From Robbsia sp. KACC 23696 (GTDB lineage Bacteria; Pseudomonadota; Gammaproteobacteria; Burkholderiales; Burkholderiaceae): a stretch of 64,000 bases of DNA. Position 1 is the stretch's first letter. Every line of letters starts with the position of its first letter. The position numbers were made by a program, and so were the translations under genes. The stretch covers positions 2,638,249 through 2,702,248 of the forward strand of contig NZ_CP156626.1 in the NCBI RefSeq assembly GCF_039852015.1. Direction: 5' to 3'. The notes below the pieces were generated by a model. It saw only the letters and a program-made list of their open reading frames with translations. It was not told where the DNA came from and made no database searches. This document shows, in pieces, positions 40,510-49,518 of this stretch.

Positions 40510-41200
40510 AGCGCTCGATCAAGGCCGTGTGAGCCGGGTAAGCGGCATGCAACGCGCGGAGTTGCGCCGGGTCGGCTATCTCGAAATCGGAGAAAGTGAA
40601 ACCGGGCGCGACGGTGCAACCGACCAGCGCGAATGGCGCGGCGGTTTTGGCGGGCGGAAGACCCGCGGCGAACCAATCCCCCGCTTTGACGACGGCCTGA
40701 AATACCGGCACCGGTGCGTCGTCCGATGCGTGCGTATCGGCATCCGCGCGTGTCTCGCGCGGGAGGATGCCGCCTTGTTGCAGCGGATTGCCTAAGCGAT
40801 GCCTGACGTACGCGCTGCCATCGGCCCGCAGCACATGCACGTCGAGTGCGTCGCCCGCGTAGAAGTGCCAGATTTCGTCGGAACGAATACGATGCCAGGC
40901 GGAAAACGCATCGCCGCACAAGAGGTAATAGATCGCCGTGGAGGCGCTGCGAAAGGCGCTGTCGTCGACCGATGGCGTTGCGTCGGCCTGCTCCGAGAGC
41001 GCTGACTCTCGCACTACGCGGACCTCGTCGCGGTAAGTCTCTCGGTAATACCCCCCTTCCGGATGCGGCTGGAGCGCGAGCGCGTCGATCAATGACTGAA
41101 GCGACCATGACGGATCGGCTCCCTGCGCGCGCGGTGCGCCATCGCGGCTTTGCGCGTCATGCTTTCCTTCAGCGTGGCTCGGCAGCTTTGCGTCGCTCAT
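40460..41200 (-). CDS. Cupin_5 (DUF985) family protein
   Basis: A 246-residue protein starting at the ATG at 41200 (MSDAKLPSHAEG), with AGGAG upstream; the longer open frame has no support. The core carries LALQPHPEGGYYRETYRD, the sugar-cupin-like start of DUF985, then STAIYYLL, WHRIRSDEIWHFYAGD and LVGCTVAPGFTFSDFEIA, which ends the domain. The N-terminal 30 residues and a loop near residues 160-180 (Asp/Ala-rich) are extra. Function is not established for the family. The stop codon lies inside the end of the LysR gene. Confidence 0.88.
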   Translation of the reverse strand: MSDAKLPSHAEGKHDAQSRDGAPRAQGADPSWSLQSLIDALALQPHPEGGYYRETYRDEVRVVRESALSEQADATPSVDDSAFRSASTAIYYLLCGDAFSAWHRIRSDEIWHFYAGDALDVHVLRADGSAYVRHRLGNPLQQGGILPRETRADADTHASDDAPVPVFQAVVKAGDWFAAGLPPAKTAAPFALVGCTVAPGFTFSDFEIADPAQLRALHAAYPAHTALIERFTRRPESSPHNVPSHA

Positions 41201-41502
41201 CGTTTCTCCTGTTTCAAGGCGGCCGTCGTGCCGACAGCCTGTTTGCCGCTTTCCTGAACGCCATCTTACGGTGCGCAGCCGATTTTTTCCGATGGTGGAG
41301 CAGTATTCCCAAGCGGAGAGAAGCGGCTTATCCGCACTCGAAGTGCGCCTTTTCATCAGCGCCGGCGCGCGTTTTCCCTAATGGGCATATGATGCGCCTG
41401 CATCGCGCGCGAAGCGTCGATCGCCCCCTACCGAATTCCAATAAAAACAAGGGACCTGCCGTCATTCCAGACGGCGGTCACTTTTCCCGCATTGCGCCTC
41501 AC
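41201..41502. other. Divergent intergenic region between the cupin and MFS genes
   Basis: 302 bases. The cupin side has its AGGAG site. The rest is open in the MFS frame but reads as an unlikely Arg-rich extension. No recognisable operator or hairpin. Confidence 0.45.
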
Positions 41503-43035
41503 ATGCAAAACGACACTCCGCGACTCGGACGCTCCGGTCTTTACATCCTGTTGGCCGGCCAGTTGTTGCCGCTGATCGACTTCTCGATCATCAACGTCGC
41601 GCTGGACCCGATCGCCAAAGCGCTAGGCGCCAACCAAGCCCAGCTCGAGCTGGTCGTCGCCGTATATGGTGTCGCGTTTGCGGTCTGTCTGGCGATGGGC
41701 AGCCGGCTGGGCGATCGCTTGGGTCGACGGCGCGTCTTTGGCTGGGGCGTCGCCCTCTTCGGCATCGCCTCGCTGCTATGCGGCCTCTCTAGCAGCGTTC
41801 CGCTGATGCTTGCCGCACGGATGTTGCAAGGGGTAGGCGCCGCCTTGATCGTGCCGCAGATTCTTGCGATGATCCACGTCACGCTAAAGGGACGTGAACA
41901 CTCGCGTGCCCTGGCGCTTTATGGCGGGGTAGGCGGCCTGGCGTTCGTGATCGGTCAGGTGCTGGGCGGCTTACTGGTGACGCTGAATATCGGCGGCCTG
42001 GGATGGCGGAATGTGTTTTTCATCAATCTGCCGATTTGCGTGATCGTGTTGTGGAATATGCGCAAAGCCTTGCCGGAGACATTGGCGCCCCGCGCTTCAC
42101 GAATCGACTGGCCGGGAACGATCCTGCTGTCGCTGGTCATTCTGTGTCTGCTAGTGCCGCTGTCGGTGGGTCCGGTGCATCACTGGCCTTGGGAGAGCAT
42201 CGTGCCGCTGCTGTTCGTGCCGGTGTTCGGCTGGGCCTTGTGGCGCGTCGAACAGCGTCAGGAGCGCCGAGCCTTGCAGGACGAAGCCAGTCGCGCGCCG
42301 TTGGAACCCGCCGCGGTATTGCTTAACCATGTCGGCGCGAAGCTTTCGCCCTTCCCCATGCCGCTGCTTCCGCCTTCGTTGTTGCGCGTCGGTAGCGTTC
42401 GGTTTGCCTTGCTGCTCGGCATCTTGTTTTTCTGCTGCTGGTCCGGCTTCATGTTCGCGATGGCGCTGTTTTTGCAGGTGGGCGTCGGCATGAGTGCCTT
42501 GCAATCGGGTAATTCGTTTATCGCACTGGGCACCGCCTATTTCGCTTCCGCGATGCTGACAGCGCGGATGGTGGAGCGCTTCGGCAAGCTCCCTACCCTG
42601 CTGTGTGCGTGCGCGCTGCAGATCGTCGGCCTGGTCGCACTGATCTTCACGTTGGTACATACCTGGCCGCATCTGACGCTGTGGGCCATGGTGCCGGCAT
42701 CGATTCTGATCGGTTTCGCGCAAGCGTTTATCGTCAGCAACTTCTTCCGCATCGGATTGTCGGAGATTCCAATGCATCTGGCCGGCGGCGGCAGTGCGAT
42801 GTTGAGCACGCTCCAGCAGGCTGCCTTTGCGCTGGGTGCAACGCTGTTGGGCGGTGTGTTCGCGCAAGCACTGCACTCGAGCAACGGGCAATATCTGCAT
42901 GCCATCGTGGCGACGCTGATTGCCGAGACGATTCTGGTTGCGATTCTGCTGGCGTGTACGGTGCGTTATCTTCGCCAGGCGCCGACGACGACCGGGGCCG
43001 CATCGAGCGGGCCTGTCGTCACGCCGATGGAATGA
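41503..43035 (+). CDS. MFS drug-efflux transporter (EmrB/QacA-like, 14 segments)
   Basis: A 510-residue transporter starting at the ATG at 41503 (MQNDTPRLGRSGLYILLAGQ). The open frame extends 219 codons upstream, but that part overlaps the cupin region and is not membrane-like. About 13-14 hydrophobic segments are visible. The DHA2 motif A region is GSRLGDRLGRRRVFGWG, and motif C type glycines occur in GGLAFVIGQVLGGLLV. It likely expels a lipophilic compound by proton antiport. The substrate is unknown, and no dedicated regulator is adjacent. Confidence 0.88.
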   Translation: MQNDTPRLGRSGLYILLAGQLLPLIDFSIINVALDPIAKALGANQAQLELVVAVYGVAFAVCLAMGSRLGDRLGRRRVFGWGVALFGIASLLCGLSSSVPLMLAARMLQGVGAALIVPQILAMIHVTLKGREHSRALALYGGVGGLAFVIGQVLGGLLVTLNIGGLGWRNVFFINLPICVIVLWNMRKALPETLAPRASRIDWPGTILLSLVILCLLVPLSVGPVHHWPWESIVPLLFVPVFGWALWRVEQRQERRALQDEASRAPLEPAAVLLNHVGAKLSPFPMPLLPPSLLRVGSVRFALLLGILFFCCWSGFMFAMALFLQVGVGMSALQSGNSFIALGTAYFASAMLTARMVERFGKLPTLLCACALQIVGLVALIFTLVHTWPHLTLWAMVPASILIGFAQAFIVSNFFRIGLSEIPMHLAGGGSAMLSTLQQAAFALGATLLGGVFAQALHSSNGQYLHAIVATLIAETILVAILLACTVRYLRQAPTTTGAASSGPVVTPME

Positions 43036-43080
43036 CAGCGCATGCATTGCCCCGCGCGCGATAGATTGCTATCGCGCGCA

Positions 43081-43410
43081 TCATTTTCTGGACTTCTGTC
43101 CACGTGCCGTGGCATCCATCGGCTTCGCGCGCACACGAACGACTTTCTCCAGAAACGCCTGCGTTACCGGATTGTCCCCGCCCTCTCGCCATGCCGCGTA
43201 CATCTCGGCGCTGGCGACTGCGTTCGCCAGGTTGAACGCCAGCCCAGGAGATGCGAGCAGCGCATACGTATCGTCACCGATCACCCATGCAGGCAGCTAC
43301 TCATTGAGCCACCACGTTTCGATAATCGCCTTTGCATCTTCGAGCAAGTCGAACCCATGAACTTTCGAGCATTCGTCCCCGGGCGGAACGGGCTCTGACC
43401 GCCGGATTAG
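43081..43410 (-). pseudogene. Decayed gene with an internal stop codon, unknown family
   Basis: The minus-strand frame reads through LLEDAKAIIETWWLNE, hits a TAG at 43297-43299, and continues LPAWVIGDDTYALLASPGLA to the stop at 43081. The residues on both sides look like one protein, so a nonsense change is the simple reading. The 5' end runs into the transposase remnant on the other strand. It could be the relic of an immunity gene in the RHS island; no family is recognised. Confidence 0.55.
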
Positions 43411-43411
43411 A

Positions 43412-43545
43412 CGTGATGACGAAGCACATCGCGACGTCAGCTATCACCTGATGCAGCGGTACAACTGGATACGACCACATCAGTTCAGTGACAGTGTTGC
43501 GCCAGCGATCGCAGAGGAGAAACTGAACCCCGTGTCCGGCGTGAC
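43412..43545 (+). mobile_element. IS3-family transposase (OrfB) C-terminal remnant
   Basis: The plus-strand frame from 43412 gives DEAHRDVSYHLMQRYNWIRP followed by HQF and then AEEKLNPVSG, the characteristic end of IS3-family OrfB integrase domains. Only about 45 codons survive. No terminal inverted repeats or OrfA are visible, so this is a dead fragment. It abuts the RHS fragment at 43547, as if the element had truncated it. Confidence 0.75.
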
Positions 43546-43546
43546 T

Positions 43547-43690
43547 TGGTTACTACATACCGATGCTGCCCGCGGGCGAGGTCTTTATAGCTAGGCTGCC
43601 GTGCGCATTTGTACGCGTAATGTGTACCGGCCTAACCCTTCAGCAGACTCCCTAACACCTTTGACATCTCGGCATCAAAGGTATTGCGCC
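43547..43690 (-). pseudogene. Degenerate fragment of an RHS core
   Basis: The DNA resembles part of the intact RHS gene around 45848-45990. On the minus strand it reads FDAEMSKVLGSLLKG, a stop, then AGTHYAY, against FGAEVPKVLGNLLKGYAGTHYEYDA in the intact copy. A TAC-to-TAG change and a frameshift show that it is dead. It is evidence of an earlier, displaced RHS copy. Confidence 0.8.
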
Positions 43691-43700
43691 GCCGTTTTTA

Positions 43701-44252
43701 CTACATTGCTCTAACGGCGTGAATGAGGAGTGAGAGCCTTGGTGTCGGTTCATGTATGAATGTTGATACAGCATTCATACCGACCGATGCCGAAAATTTC
43801 AAATTTGCCGCTGGATTAAAAGTGTCGGCGGAATCAAAAATTACCAGCGATTCACTCGGCCAATTAATCGCTAACGTTTCGATCGGCGATGCAGCACTGA
43901 GATCAAGTTGCTCGATAGCAGATCGAACGTCAGCGTCACTGTCAGCCCATTTCCACCGCACAAGCAACTGAACACCGCTGCCGATGGCAACCATTGTCTG
44001 AAGCGGCTCATCACCGAGAATGAGGACGTTCGCTCCATGCGACAATATCTGGGAGGCATAATCGTCGGATTGGCATGCAACTTCGTAATCCGCGGTCGTG
44101 CCGTTTACGCCCGTCCATAAATGCGCCTTTCTTTCCTCCATCATTACTAACGGCCCACCTGAGCTGTTCAGCCAGTTCGAAAATGAATAACTACACCCAG
44201 CCCGTTTACCCTCCGTTTCGCTTGTGGAACGGCCCCTTGGATCTCCAGACAT
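43701..44252 (-). CDS. Imm21-family immunity protein, orphan
   Basis: A 183-residue protein whose sequence from residue 27 on fits the Imm21 family as I know it: NWLNSSGGPLVMMEE, DYEVACQSDDY, NVLILGDEPLQTMV, LLVRWKWADSD and LVIFDSADTFN. Imm21 proteins protect against a polymorphic toxin tip. No matching toxin domain is next to it: upstream is another immunity gene and downstream only a dead RHS fragment. The start at 44252 is uncertain because the first 25 residues are Ser/Arg-rich and not family-like. AT content is higher than in the surrounding genes. Confidence 0.78.
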   Translation of the reverse strand: MSGDPRGRSTSETEGKRAGCSYSFSNWLNSSGGPLVMMEERKAHLWTGVNGTTADYEVACQSDDYASQILSHGANVLILGDEPLQTMVAIGSGVQLLVRWKWADSDADVRSAIEQLDLSAASPIETLAINWPSESLVIFDSADTFNPAANLKFSASVGMNAVSTFIHEPTPRLSLLIHAVRAM

Positions 44253-44456
44253 GGTCTATGCCTTAATCTAATGGCTTGCCATGCCGTTGCGTTTAGGAAA
44301 AACGACAGGCGTGAAACGATGGAGATGCTGACACGGCCGGAGTTCTGGCCTCAACGTTGTCAGGTACCCGCAAGAATAGCAGCGCTTGCTTGGCAAGAAG
44401 ATCTTGAACGTCAACATCGCGACGGCGCTCCGATCTATCATCATTTTCTACGTTGC
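44253..44456. other. Spacer between two immunity genes
   Basis: 204 bases with no recognised gene. A plus-strand open frame (44271-44516) overlaps the DUF4265 gene and shows no family. Relics of a lost toxin tip would be expected here, but none is identifiable by eye. Confidence 0.4.
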
Positions 44457-44888
44457 TCACTGACGAATCATGCCAAACTCGTAATCAAGCCAACCGTCGT
44501 CGCTCGCTTTGTCTAAAAAAACCAGAACGTTATCTAGATTTGTTTCGCACGGTACATTCACCGACAAGAATTTTTTACTTAGCCCCTCCCAGGCGCAACC
44601 CATTTGCACCAACGTATCTTGTATCAACTTGATCTGTGAAATCGCTTCGTCAAATATGATTAATCTCACGGTGCTGTTCATACTTGGCTGGGCAATGCGA
44701 TCAAAAACAAGCTCGCCATCGACCCCGACTACTGTATGTACCTCATCGTCAAAACTAGCCTGCTTCGTGTAAAAAGGTATGTTTTTAACTTTAAAAAATC
44801 CGGAGGGCAATTTTTCTGACCATAGGCTTTCCACCGAAACTGGAGGGTAATCATCTACGACGTCCAACGTAAAAAAGACTTTTTGCAT
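44457..44888 (-). CDS. DUF4265-domain protein, probable immunity protein for the RHS nuclease
   Basis: A 143-residue protein with the DUF4265 pattern: DDYPPVSVESLWSEKL, FFKVKNIPFYTKQASFDDEV and then MNSTVRLIIFD, with a C-terminal ferredoxin-like segment ending GWLDYEFGMI. It begins 9 bases after the RHS stop, with GGGAG before its ATG. DUF4265 proteins are commonly found beside polymorphic toxins. Position immediately after the toxin tip is the standard place for cognate immunity; direct neutralisation is inferred. Its codon usage is AT-richer than the RHS core. Confidence 0.8.
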   Translation of the reverse strand: MQKVFFTLDVVDDYPPVSVESLWSEKLPSGFFKVKNIPFYTKQASFDDEVHTVVGVDGELVFDRIAQPSMNSTVRLIIFDEAISQIKLIQDTLVQMGCAWEGLSKKFLSVNVPCETNLDNVLVFLDKASDDGWLDYEFGMIRQ

Positions 44889-44897
44889 CGTTCTCCC

Positions 44898-47800
44898 TCA
44901 CCATGTATTGCTTTTGTCTAGGTTACAGACTCTGCAGAGGACCTGTCCATTCTCTGGCGTTCCAGATCCTCCTTTAGATTTTGGCTGTATGTGATCAACA
45001 TGCGCTTCGTTGTTTGGGGGGGTAACGCCGCTCTGATGCTGGGCCCCATTCAAAACCTTTTCACCGCACTGCGTGCAAGTCATCAAGCCGCCGTTGCTTT
45101 CTGCGTTTTCGCGCTTGACTATCGCCTTCCCCGCTTTAGTAAAATCTTTTCCCGGACGACTTCCCGGGAGACTCAATCTCGCCAACCCTAGCGGGTCAAT
45201 CCACTCGACGTGGTTTGGTGCATACAAATAGGCGTTGACACCCCCGAAAAGACCGATGGGGTCTTTCGTGATGAAACGCCCGTGGTTCGGATCGTAATAC
45301 CGGTACCGATTGTAATGCGCCCCCGTCTCGGCATCGAAATACTGCCCCTGGAACCGCAGCGGATTCGTGATCCCAGCCGCCTTCGCTGCATCACTGATCA
45401 CCTCTCGCGCTTCCCCCCAAGCCTTATACGACATCTCGACAGCGATATCGCCTCTTGCATCGCTCAGGTAGTGCGGCGTCCCGATCTGATCGCACTGGTA
45501 GTAATACATCACCATATCGCCATCTGCCGAAGGCGGCTGCATCAGCGGATCGCTCTCCGGAACGTAGCGATCTCCCGGTTGCCACGTAGGCGTCTCGATA
45601 CCGCTGACGGCTGCAGCTCGATATTGCGCCAGAGGCACAAAGGTCTCAGCTTCGTATAAGTAATGCGTACTACCCGCACCCATCGTCTCGAACGCTAGCC
45701 GATCCCCATCCCATCCAAAAACTGTCTGTTCGCCATCAACATCTTTCGCGATCCGCCGACTAAACGCGTCATAGAAATACCTCGCCTGATGCCGCCTTCC
45801 CGTCTCTGCCACATCGGCACGCACCAACCGATCAAACCCATCCCACTCATACCGCTGTTGCCCGCGCGGCGATGTCTTCATCGCAAGGTTGCCGTGCGCA
45901 TCGTACTCGTAGTGCGTACCCGCGTAACCCTTTAGCAAATTCCCAAGCACCTTCGGCACTTCAGCGCCAAAGCTATTCTCCTCGCGCCCACGCCCTCGCT
46001 CACCTGATAGATCTTTACGCGCATACGCATCGGCAAGGCTGTTCCCGCTATTGTTTGACGCGCTATTCGGCAAGTCGACGATATTGCTCGCCGGATCGAA
46101 TGCAAACCGCTCTCTGCCCAATGGACCATTCGCTTCAAGCAAGCGTCCAACCGGATCATAGCGATAAGCGATCTCTCCGCGCCGGCTATCCTGAATGTGC
46201 GTGAGCTGCCCGGCACGGTCATAGCGATACTCACGCACCGCAAACGCCGACGGCATCCCGCCTCTTGTCAGCGTCTGCTTGTGCAAACGCCCGGCTTCGT
46301 CATAGCGCGTGTTCTGCGTAATCCGATTCGCTAGCGTTCGCGACGTCTCGCGATGCAAATCATCCCGCTCGATCTGCACGTGCTCCGCACCATCGATCAG
46401 CATGCCGTGCACGTGACCCGAACCGTACCGCAGCCAATCCACCCGATGCCCATCCGGCCGTACGCTGGCAATGCGATTGTCTAGCGCGTCATACTCATGA
46501 CGCCATACATAGCTGCGCTTGTCGCCGAACACGCTATAAGCATGGTGCTCGCGAATCAGATTACCAACCGCATCATAGAAATGCGACGTCTTACTGAATT
46601 CGTTGCTCGCGTAAGCAAGTCGTCCGGCTTGGTCATAGGCAAATTTCGCATCGCCTCGCTGGGTCACTCTGCCAGCGGCATCGACGATTAGCCCCGTCGT
46701 GCGCCCGGCCTCTTCGATTTCTTTCAGCCTACCAGTACCTTCATCGTAGCGGTATTCCGTCGCAATGCTGTCAAACCCAACCTCTTCCAGCAAGCGGCCG
46801 ACAGGGTCATACGCGAACCGATATTGCGCCCCATTAGGATCGACCAAGCTGCTCAACCGACCTTGTCGGTCATACGAATAGGAAAGCGTCTGCCCCAACG
46901 CGTCACGCCGCACACGAATGCGCCCAGCCGCGTCGTAGTCATAGCGCGTAATCCGAGCAAGACCATCCTCGTGCTCCAGCAACCGTGCCTCAGCGTCATA
47001 TTGCACACGCTCCACGCCCGCCGGCGTCGCAACGGAGGCCAACTGCCCATTCGTGCCATACGCGTATTGCGTCAAGCCATCTGTCGCATCGCGCGTCTCT
47101 AGCAGACGGCCTGCATCATCGTATTTCCACTGCGTTGTCTTACTGGAGCAGTCGGTGTAGCGAATCAGGTTGCCGGATGCATCGTAAGCCAGCTTTTTGG
47201 TACCGCCCTTGGCATCGACGATCGTCGTCGGTCGTCCCGCACCGTCGTATTGATACTGCGTCTTGCGTTCCAGCGGATCTGTTTCGACAACGACATTCCC
47301 CACATCGTCATATTCACGCAACCAATGCCCGCCAACCGGATCGACCAACGCGACGACCTGATCCTTGTCGTCATAGCGCATTTCCGTCACGTCACCGGTG
47401 CGTCCGAACGTGCGCGTTCGGTTCCCGCGAGCATCATACTCATAACGCTCGCGACTACCATCCGCAAACACACGCTGCGTCAGCCAATGATGCTTATTCC
47501 AATGCAGCCATTCCTCTTTACCATCGGCTTGCTGCACACGATAAACATACCCGTCGATGTCGTACCAATAAAGCGTCCGCGCGCCACTCGCATCGCTGAC
47601 CTCGGTCAAGCGCATATCGTCGTGCCAATGCAGCCGAATGTCGAGGCTACCGTCGTCGGCACACTCTCGCACGCATCGCGCACTGGCGTTGGTGCCATCC
47701 CACTCCAGCGTGATGCCCCGCCCTGTTCGATCCGTATAGCGCGTGACCAGGTGATGCTGATACGTATAGTCGCGACGGTTGCCATAGCGATCGAAGGCGA

Positions 47801-49514
47801 CGACGAGGTCTCCCTTCGCGTCGTATTGGTAGCGCGCCAAAGGGTGAGTACCGACAGGTTCGCCGTTCCGGTCGAACTGCAGAATTTCAGCGATACGTCC
47901 TGACGCATCGTGTCGAAACCCGAGCACGCCTTCCGCATACCCTAGCCGGCTCAGACGATCCTTCGCGTCATAGTCGAGAACCACCTGCGTGCCATTACGC
48001 ATCTGAATATAAGCAAGCCGATAGTGCGCGCCACGACGCTCATACGCTTCCGTCATCTCCGAACCACGCTTCACGACGAGCCAATCAGCGCTCTCGCGCG
48101 TCAGTGTCAACGATTCGGTCAGGTCCTCATGAGTCGCCTCCACCGCCAGCGCCGGATAAAACAGGGTTCTTCCGAGCGCATCGTGATACTGCAGCGCACC
48201 GGTCGAACGCTCGTCGATGCGTGTGCTGAACGGTGTCGTCCATCGCGCACCGAGATCGCCGTCATCGTACGATTCGAGACGGGAGTGATAAGTACGTTCC
48301 CAAACGATCGGAAGTGCCCCCGGAATAGTGAAGTCCTCGTGCGAGAATCGTTCGAAGCCCAAAGCGTAACTGATCGATCCGCCCGAGCCTGATACAGCAC
48401 CTATCTCGCATATCGCAGGACAGCCCGCCCCTGCACCTTTCGCCTCCTTAGCGCCGCGCACATGCTCCAACGCGCCGTCAGGCCGATGTTCTTCGACCTT
48501 TGCCGTACCGCTCGGCAGAATGCCGACAACCGATCCCGCCTTGTGCTTGCGGCGACGCCACATTTGCACCGATTGCTGCAGGATCTGCATCAGCCACATC
48601 AATTCGCCAACGTCGTTGCCGTTCAGCGCCAAGATTTTCTGCTTGATCAATGGCCCCTTTTGCCGAAGCGAGGACGCCAAGCCCTTGAGCATGGCAACGA
48701 CTTCCGCCGGCGGCGGGCCTGCCAAGGAAGCAGCCTTTTGCCCACCTTCCTTGACAAGTGCGGTCGCCCCTTCTGCGAGGTAGTGAAACAAGCCCGACGC
48801 GACCGCGCGCGGATTATGCGCATCGAATGCTTTCGATGCCTTGTCCAATGCAGCTTCCGATGCTTTTTGGTTCTGTCCCGCGGCTAGCAGGCTGCTATGC
48901 TCGGGATCGGCAGCATCCTCAAACACTTGCGCCAGCGCGTTGATGATCTCTTGTGCCTTGTCGGCGCATGCGCTCAGAAACCCCTGTAGCATCCCTTGCA
49001 ACGCTTGTAGGAATGCCTCGATCTCGCCCTGAAAATGGGACTGAAGATGCGCTACTAGCATCTCGATCACCGCATCGCCGATTAACTGCACGCCTGCCTG
49101 TGCCGCATCCTTTCCCAGACGCAAGACGTTCTCGCGCGCGAGATGCAATAACGGCCGAGCCGCCATGCGCACCTCGCCCCCGCCGGCCACCGCAATCACG
49201 CCGATAAGATCGATGCCCAAATTCAACCAGTCGAACACGCCGGGCGATTCCTTCGACATCGCGATATCGCGTATATCAAGAATCACATCGGCTGCCGCGA
49301 GAATATTCGAGACGACGGGGATGACGTTGGCCGCAGTCTTGACGCGATCCAGCGTCAGATAACCGGCGCTTATTTCACGCAGCCATTCATCGATCCGATG
49401 CAGTGCGTCCCCTGCATCCGCGGCGGGAATTCTCGCAGCCAGAGCAACTGTCCCATAAATTGCCGGCGCCGGTGCTGCGGTGTTGGTGCCCGCGCTTGCC
49501 GCTGCAGTTGCCAT
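44898..49514 (-). CDS. RHS-repeat effector with a C-terminal HNH nuclease domain
   Basis: A 1538-residue RHS protein, the shell type delivered by type VI secretion. Residues 1-340 form an Ala-rich N-terminal region with hydrophobic helices (VIPVVSNILAAADVIL) that could insert in a target membrane. The DUF6531-like entry SYALGFERFSHEDF is near 380, followed by many YD repeats (e.g. YDAAGRI, YEYDARGNRTRTF). The core ends PIGLFGGVNAYLYAP and DPLGLA. The last 93 residues are the toxin tip: CTQC at 1480-1483, HVDHIQPKSKGGSGTPENG, and CRVCN at 1527-1531, an HNH fold with a zinc-binding Cys pair set. No PAAR domain is visible. It begins 4 bases after vgrG, and the tip is AT-richer than the shell. 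Confidence 0.93.
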   Translation of the reverse strand: MATAAASAGTNTAAPAPAIYGTVALAARIPAADAGDALHRIDEWLREISAGYLTLDRVKTAANVIPVVSNILAAADVILDIRDIAMSKESPGVFDWLNLGIDLIGVIAVAGGGEVRMAARPLLHLARENVLRLGKDAAQAGVQLIGDAVIEMLVAHLQSHFQGEIEAFLQALQGMLQGFLSACADKAQEIINALAQVFEDAADPEHSSLLAAGQNQKASEAALDKASKAFDAHNPRAVASGLFHYLAEGATALVKEGGQKAASLAGPPPAEVVAMLKGLASSLRQKGPLIKQKILALNGNDVGELMWLMQILQQSVQMWRRRKHKAGSVVGILPSGTAKVEEHRPDGALEHVRGAKEAKGAGAGCPAICEIGAVSGSGGSISYALGFERFSHEDFTIPGALPIVWERTYHSRLESYDDGDLGARWTTPFSTRIDERSTGALQYHDALGRTLFYPALAVEATHEDLTESLTLTRESADWLVVKRGSEMTEAYERRGAHYRLAYIQMRNGTQVVLDYDAKDRLSRLGYAEGVLGFRHDASGRIAEILQFDRNGEPVGTHPLARYQYDAKGDLVVAFDRYGNRRDYTYQHHLVTRYTDRTGRGITLEWDGTNASARCVRECADDGSLDIRLHWHDDMRLTEVSDASGARTLYWYDIDGYVYRVQQADGKEEWLHWNKHHWLTQRVFADGSRERYEYDARGNRTRTFGRTGDVTEMRYDDKDQVVALVDPVGGHWLREYDDVGNVVVETDPLERKTQYQYDGAGRPTTIVDAKGGTKKLAYDASGNLIRYTDCSSKTTQWKYDDAGRLLETRDATDGLTQYAYGTNGQLASVATPAGVERVQYDAEARLLEHEDGLARITRYDYDAAGRIRVRRDALGQTLSYSYDRQGRLSSLVDPNGAQYRFAYDPVGRLLEEVGFDSIATEYRYDEGTGRLKEIEEAGRTTGLIVDAAGRVTQRGDAKFAYDQAGRLAYASNEFSKTSHFYDAVGNLIREHHAYSVFGDKRSYVWRHEYDALDNRIASVRPDGHRVDWLRYGSGHVHGMLIDGAEHVQIERDDLHRETSRTLANRITQNTRYDEAGRLHKQTLTRGGMPSAFAVREYRYDRAGQLTHIQDSRRGEIAYRYDPVGRLLEANGPLGRERFAFDPASNIVDLPNSASNNSGNSLADAYARKDLSGERGRGREENSFGAEVPKVLGNLLKGYAGTHYEYDAHGNLAMKTSPRGQQRYEWDGFDRLVRADVAETGRRHQARYFYDAFSRRIAKDVDGEQTVFGWDGDRLAFETMGAGSTHYLYEAETFVPLAQYRAAAVSGIETPTWQPGDRYVPESDPLMQPPSADGDMVMYYYQCDQIGTPHYLSDARGDIAVEMSYKAWGEAREVISDAAKAAGITNPLRFQGQYFDAETGAHYNRYRYYDPNHGRFITKDPIGLFGGVNAYLYAPNHVEWIDPLGLARLSLPGSRPGKDFTKAGKAIVKRENAESNGGLMTCTQCGEKVLNGAQHQSGVTPPNNEAHVDHIQPKSKGGSGTPENGQVLCRVCNLDKSNTW

Positions 49515-49518
49515 CTTG

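Noticed and set aside
40846-41502. A 219-codon extension of the MFS transporter
   Set aside because: Not membrane-like, very Arg-rich, and opposite the well-supported cupin gene.
44271-44516. Plus-strand open frame in the spacer between the immunity genes
   Set aside because: It overlaps the DUF4265 gene on the other strand and shows no family; I could not show that it is a toxin relic.
46100-48000. Repeated short segments that resemble a CRISPR or tandem DNA repeat
   Set aside because: These are YD-repeat codons of the RHS core; the units vary in length and sequence and have no constant repeat-spacer pattern.
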